Assembly: GCF_025150565.1 (NCBI RefSeq)
Contig: NZ_CP102283.1
Location: 1-64,000 of the forward strand
Length of the DNA: 64,000 nt
Source: Granulicatella adiacens ATCC 49175
Lineage (GTDB): Bacteria > Bacillota > Bacilli > Lactobacillales > Aerococcaceae
Direction of reading: 5' to 3'
The first letter of the stretch is position 1. Every line of letters begins with the position of its first letter. Positions 61,569 through 64,000 of the stretch are shown piece after piece. Under the pieces are notes generated by a model. It was not told the origin of the DNA. It did not search any database and was given only the letters and a program-made list of their open reading frames with translations. The translations under genes and the position numbers were made by a program.

Positions 61569-64000
61569 ATGGCAGGAAACATTAAAGGTATTACGATTGA
61601 ATTGCAAGGTAATGTGCAACCGCTAGAACAAGCTCTTAAAAAAGCAAATGCTGCTGCTAAAAGCACAGCAACTGAAATGAGACAAGTGGACAAAGCTTTG
61701 AAGTTTAATCCTGCCAGTGTTGAATTAATTACTCAAAAGCAAACATTACTTTCCAAACAAATTGAAAATACAAAAGAAAAACTTACCACTTTAAAAAATG
61801 CTCAAGCAGAGGTCGAAGCACAATTTAAAGCAGGTAAGATTGGTGAAGAAAATTATCGTGCATTCAAACGTGAATTAGAAACCACAGAAAGCACCTTAAC
61901 ACACTATAAAACACAACTAACAAACCTGAACAAAGAACAAGATAATCTTGGAAAGTCTACAGAAAGATTATCAAGATTCTTTTCTGCCACAGGTAAAGAC
62001 ATAGAAGCCTACAGACACGTTTTAGGAGATAAACTAACTGATTCTATCAAGAACGGTAAAGCATCGAGTAAAGACATGGAACGTGCTTTAGAATTGATGG
62101 CCAAAGAGGCTTCTAATGGTAAAGCTGATATAAATGCTTTAAGAGAAGCTTTGGATAAGTTGGACGATGGTGGAAGTATCCAGAATGTAAAAAAAGAACT
62201 AACAGAAGTTGGAGAAGCATCTAAATCTTCTGCTGAAAAAACAAATAAACTTCTATCACAAGGAAACTTACAGCAAGCAGCTCAAGTAGCATCTCAAGCA
62301 GGACAATCAATGATTGACTTTGCTGGAAAAACACAAAAAGCGTATAGAAATGTTGATTCAGGGTTCGATATCATTATTACTAAAACGGGAGCAACCACAG
62401 ACGAAGCGCTAGAAGGATTCAAAAAAATCTATGATCAGTTGGCTGTAGATTTGCCAGTAGACTCATTTGAAAAAGTAGGTTCGGCTATAGGTGAAGTCAA
62501 TACACAATTCGGACTTACTGACGATGCCTTAAAAGAAGCTTCAAGAAGCATTATTCAATTTGCTGAAATTAACGATTCTGATATTACTGCAAGTACCATT
62601 AACGCTAAGAAAACAATAGAAGCATACGGGCTATCTGCTTCTGATTTATCAAGCACATTAGATACAGTCACTTATGTTGCTCAAGCAACAGGTGTGTCCG
62701 TAGATGAATTATTTTCTAAGATGGTTTCAGGAGCTCCTCAAATAAAAGAATTAGGTTTGTCTTTCGATGAGGCAGCAACATTGATTGGTTCACTAGAGAA
62801 GGCGGGTGTAGATTCTGGAGCAGCTCTATCGAGTATGAGTAAAGCTGCAGTGGCTTATGCTAAAGAAGGCAAAACACTATCTCAAGGTTTACAAGAAACT
62901 ATCGATAAAATCAAGAATGCTTCTAGTGCGACTCAGGCACTAACTGAAGCTTCTAATGTATTTGGAACTAAGGGTGCTACACGAATGGTAGATGCCATTA
63001 AACGTGGCGCTTTTTCGCTCGAAAAACTATCCGGAACTGCAAAAGAAGCTAGTGGAACAGTAGCAAAAACATTTGAAGCCACATTAGATCCGATTGACAA
63101 ACAGCAACAAAAAATTAACGCAGTGCAATTGGCCTTATCTGAAATTGGTGCTGCAATAGCCGAAGCAGTTGCTCCAATCATGGATGCATTAATTTCAGTA
63201 CTAAAACAAGTAGCAGAATGGTTTCAAAATTTATCCGCTCCTATTAAACAATTTATAGTTGTATTAGGAGGAGTACTTGCAATAGCTGCTTTATTATCTC
63301 CTATATTGGTTGCGATAGCTATAGCAATTACAACGTTTGGAACTTCAATGTTGCCACTGGTTGCTATTATTGGTGGAGTTGCTGCAGCAATTGCCATAGT
63401 CACAGCAGTAGTAACCAATTTTGGTTCTATTCTGGAATGGTTAGAAGGAATCTTCCCTGGATTAGGTTCTACAGTAGAATCTGTATGGAATGCTATTCAA
63501 TCAGTAATCGAAACTGTAGTAGGTGCTGTTTCTTTATTTATTCAAAATATTTTTGGAACATTAGTATCTTGGTGGGAAACAAATCATGAACGTATTCAAC
63601 AAGTTGTAGAAACTGTATGGAATACTATTTCAACAGTTATTCAGACAGTACTATCATTTTTAGCTCCATTTATCCAAGGAATATTTGATGGAATTTCAAT
63701 TTACATCCAAACCGTTTGGAATGTAATTACTACTGTGATTCAAGGAGCACTCGATGTGATTCTAGGAATCATTCAAGCTGTCTTACAAGTCTTGACTGGT
63801 GATTGGTCAGGAGCATGGGATACATTATCAAACATTGTATCTACTGTTCTAGGAACCATTTCATCAACTATCAGTTCATTAATGGATGGAATTGCTTCAG
63901 CTATTTCAAGTGTATGGAATGGAATCTTATCTACAACAGAAAGCATATGGAATGGAATTACAGGAGCTATATCCGGTGCAATTAATGGAGCATACAATGC
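61569..64000 (+). CDS. Tape measure protein, N-terminal part (runs off the window)
   Basis: It is open from ATG 61569 (GAAAGGAGTGAG upstream) to the end, more than 810 codons. The N-terminal part is a long coiled coil (VDKALKFNPASVELITQKQ). Then a phage_TMP domain (FDIIITKTGATTDEALEGF, and the block containing KMVSGAPQIKEL), two to three hydrophobic segments (IKQFIVVLGGVLAIAALLSPILVAIAIA, in part) and Trp/Ile-rich repeats (VWNAIQSVIETV, VWNTISTVIQTV, IWNGITGAISG) follow. It sets tail length and enters the host membrane at infection. Confidence 0.95.
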   Translation, partial: MAGNIKGITIELQGNVQPLEQALKKANAAAKSTATEMRQVDKALKFNPASVELITQKQTLLSKQIENTKEKLTTLKNAQAEVEAQFKAGKIGEENYRAFKRELETTESTLTHYKTQLTNLNKEQDNLGKSTERLSRFFSATGKDIEAYRHVLGDKLTDSIKNGKASSKDMERALELMAKEASNGKADINALREALDKLDDGGSIQNVKKELTEVGEASKSSAEKTNKLLSQGNLQQAAQVASQAGQSMIDFAGKTQKAYRNVDSGFDIIITKTGATTDEALEGFKKIYDQLAVDLPVDSFEKVGSAIGEVNTQFGLTDDALKEASRSIIQFAEINDSDITASTINAKKTIEAYGLSASDLSSTLDTVTYVAQATGVSVDELFSKMVSGAPQIKELGLSFDEAATLIGSLEKAGVDSGAALSSMSKAAVAYAKEGKTLSQGLQETIDKIKNASSATQALTEASNVFGTKGATRMVDAIKRGAFSLEKLSGTAKEASGTVAKTFEATLDPIDKQQQKINAVQLALSEIGAAIAEAVAPIMDALISVLKQVAEWFQNLSAPIKQFIVVLGGVLAIAALLSPILVAIAIAITTFGTSMLPLVAIIGGVAAAIAIVTAVVTNFGSILEWLEGIFPGLGSTVESVWNAIQSVIETVVGAVSLFIQNIFGTLVSWWETNHERIQQVVETVWNTISTVIQTVLSFLAPFIQGIFDGISIYIQTVWNVITTVIQGALDVILGIIQAVLQVLTGDWSGAWDTLSNIVSTVLGTISSTISSLMDGIASAISSVWNGILSTTESIWNGITGAISGAINGAYN

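Larger units (their letters stand above)
39452..64000. mobile_element. Prophage, left part (integrase to tape measure), continues past the window
   Basis: A continuous phage gene set follows rlmH: integrase, repressor and Cro; replication genes; ArpU regulator; terminases, portal, protease and capsid; head-tail joining, tail and tape measure. The order is that of HK97-type long non-contractile-tailed phages of Lactobacillales. The left boundary is approximate: it must lie between the rlmH 3' end and the integrase stop. attR is outside the window, so the core sequence cannot be determined. Confidence 0.93.

Noticed and set aside
61444-61626. ORF across the gpGT end and the tape-measure start
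   Set aside because: It is out of frame with both genes and spans a terminator.

Overview
This window is the replication-origin end of a low-GC Gram-positive chromosome. It starts at the ATG of dnaA and follows the usual Bacillales/Lactobacillales order: dnaA-dnaN-yaaA-recF-gyrB-gyrA, then rpsF-ssb-rpsR, gdpP-rplI-dnaB, purA, walRKHIJ-htrA and rlmH. The YSIRK-type surface zinc protease, the methionine T-box and the general codon use suggest a member of the order Lactobacillales. A Granulicatella-like oral coccus is my best guess, but the genus is inference only.

1-11.2 kb: origin and replication genes. The dnaA-dnaN gap carries DnaA boxes followed by a run of CTA/TTA triplets that looks like a DnaA-trio. 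An IS3/IS150-type element (about 3204-4912) and a small orphan gene separate dnaN from yaaA-recF-gyrB-gyrA, which has its own promoter.

11.2-18.6 kb: a structured non-coding stretch, a two-gene ABC transporter, and a methionine-specific T-box (AUG specifier). The T-box heads a cluster of three core-MetE-like methyltransferase paralogues and one cyclase-family hydrolase.

18.6-24.5 kb: a perfect 36-bp palindrome and a 1905-residue M26 zinc metalloprotease (ZmpB/ZmpC/IgA1-protease type) with an N-terminal LPHTG sorting signal and four G5-like repeats.

24.6-39.45 kb: core genes for ribosomal proteins, SSB, GdpP, the DnaB helicase, adenylosuccinate synthase, the WalRK system with its accessory proteins, HtrA and RlmH. 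Two perfect parS sites lie between rpsR and gdpP. A dense second DnaA-box cluster lies between htrA and rlmH. No parB is present in the window.

39.45-64 kb: the left part of a Siphoviridae-like HK97-type prophage inserted just after rlmH; the right end lies outside. On the minus strand are the integrase, a NYN-domain nuclease preceded by a short terminator-ended RNA, an ImmA-like peptidase and a CI-like repressor. Then come Cro, early genes including two lysogeny-type minus-strand genes in a duplicated control cassette, a replisome organizer with internal origin repeats, a DnaB-like helicase, MazG, DUF3310, a redoxin, SSB and an ArpU-type regulator. These are followed by a minimal tyrosine recombinase, HNH, terminases, portal, protease, capsid, head-tail and tail genes, and a tape-measure gene that runs off the end. 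Three early or structural genes are broken or frameshifted (49670, 50778, capsid 57639). The tail chaperone pair shows a conventional A9 programmed frameshift. The most unusual piece is the NYN nuclease with its dedicated promoter and hairpin RNA (about 40904-41750), laid out like an RNA-controlled nuclease or defence module. I saw no CRISPR array, tRNA or rRNA.
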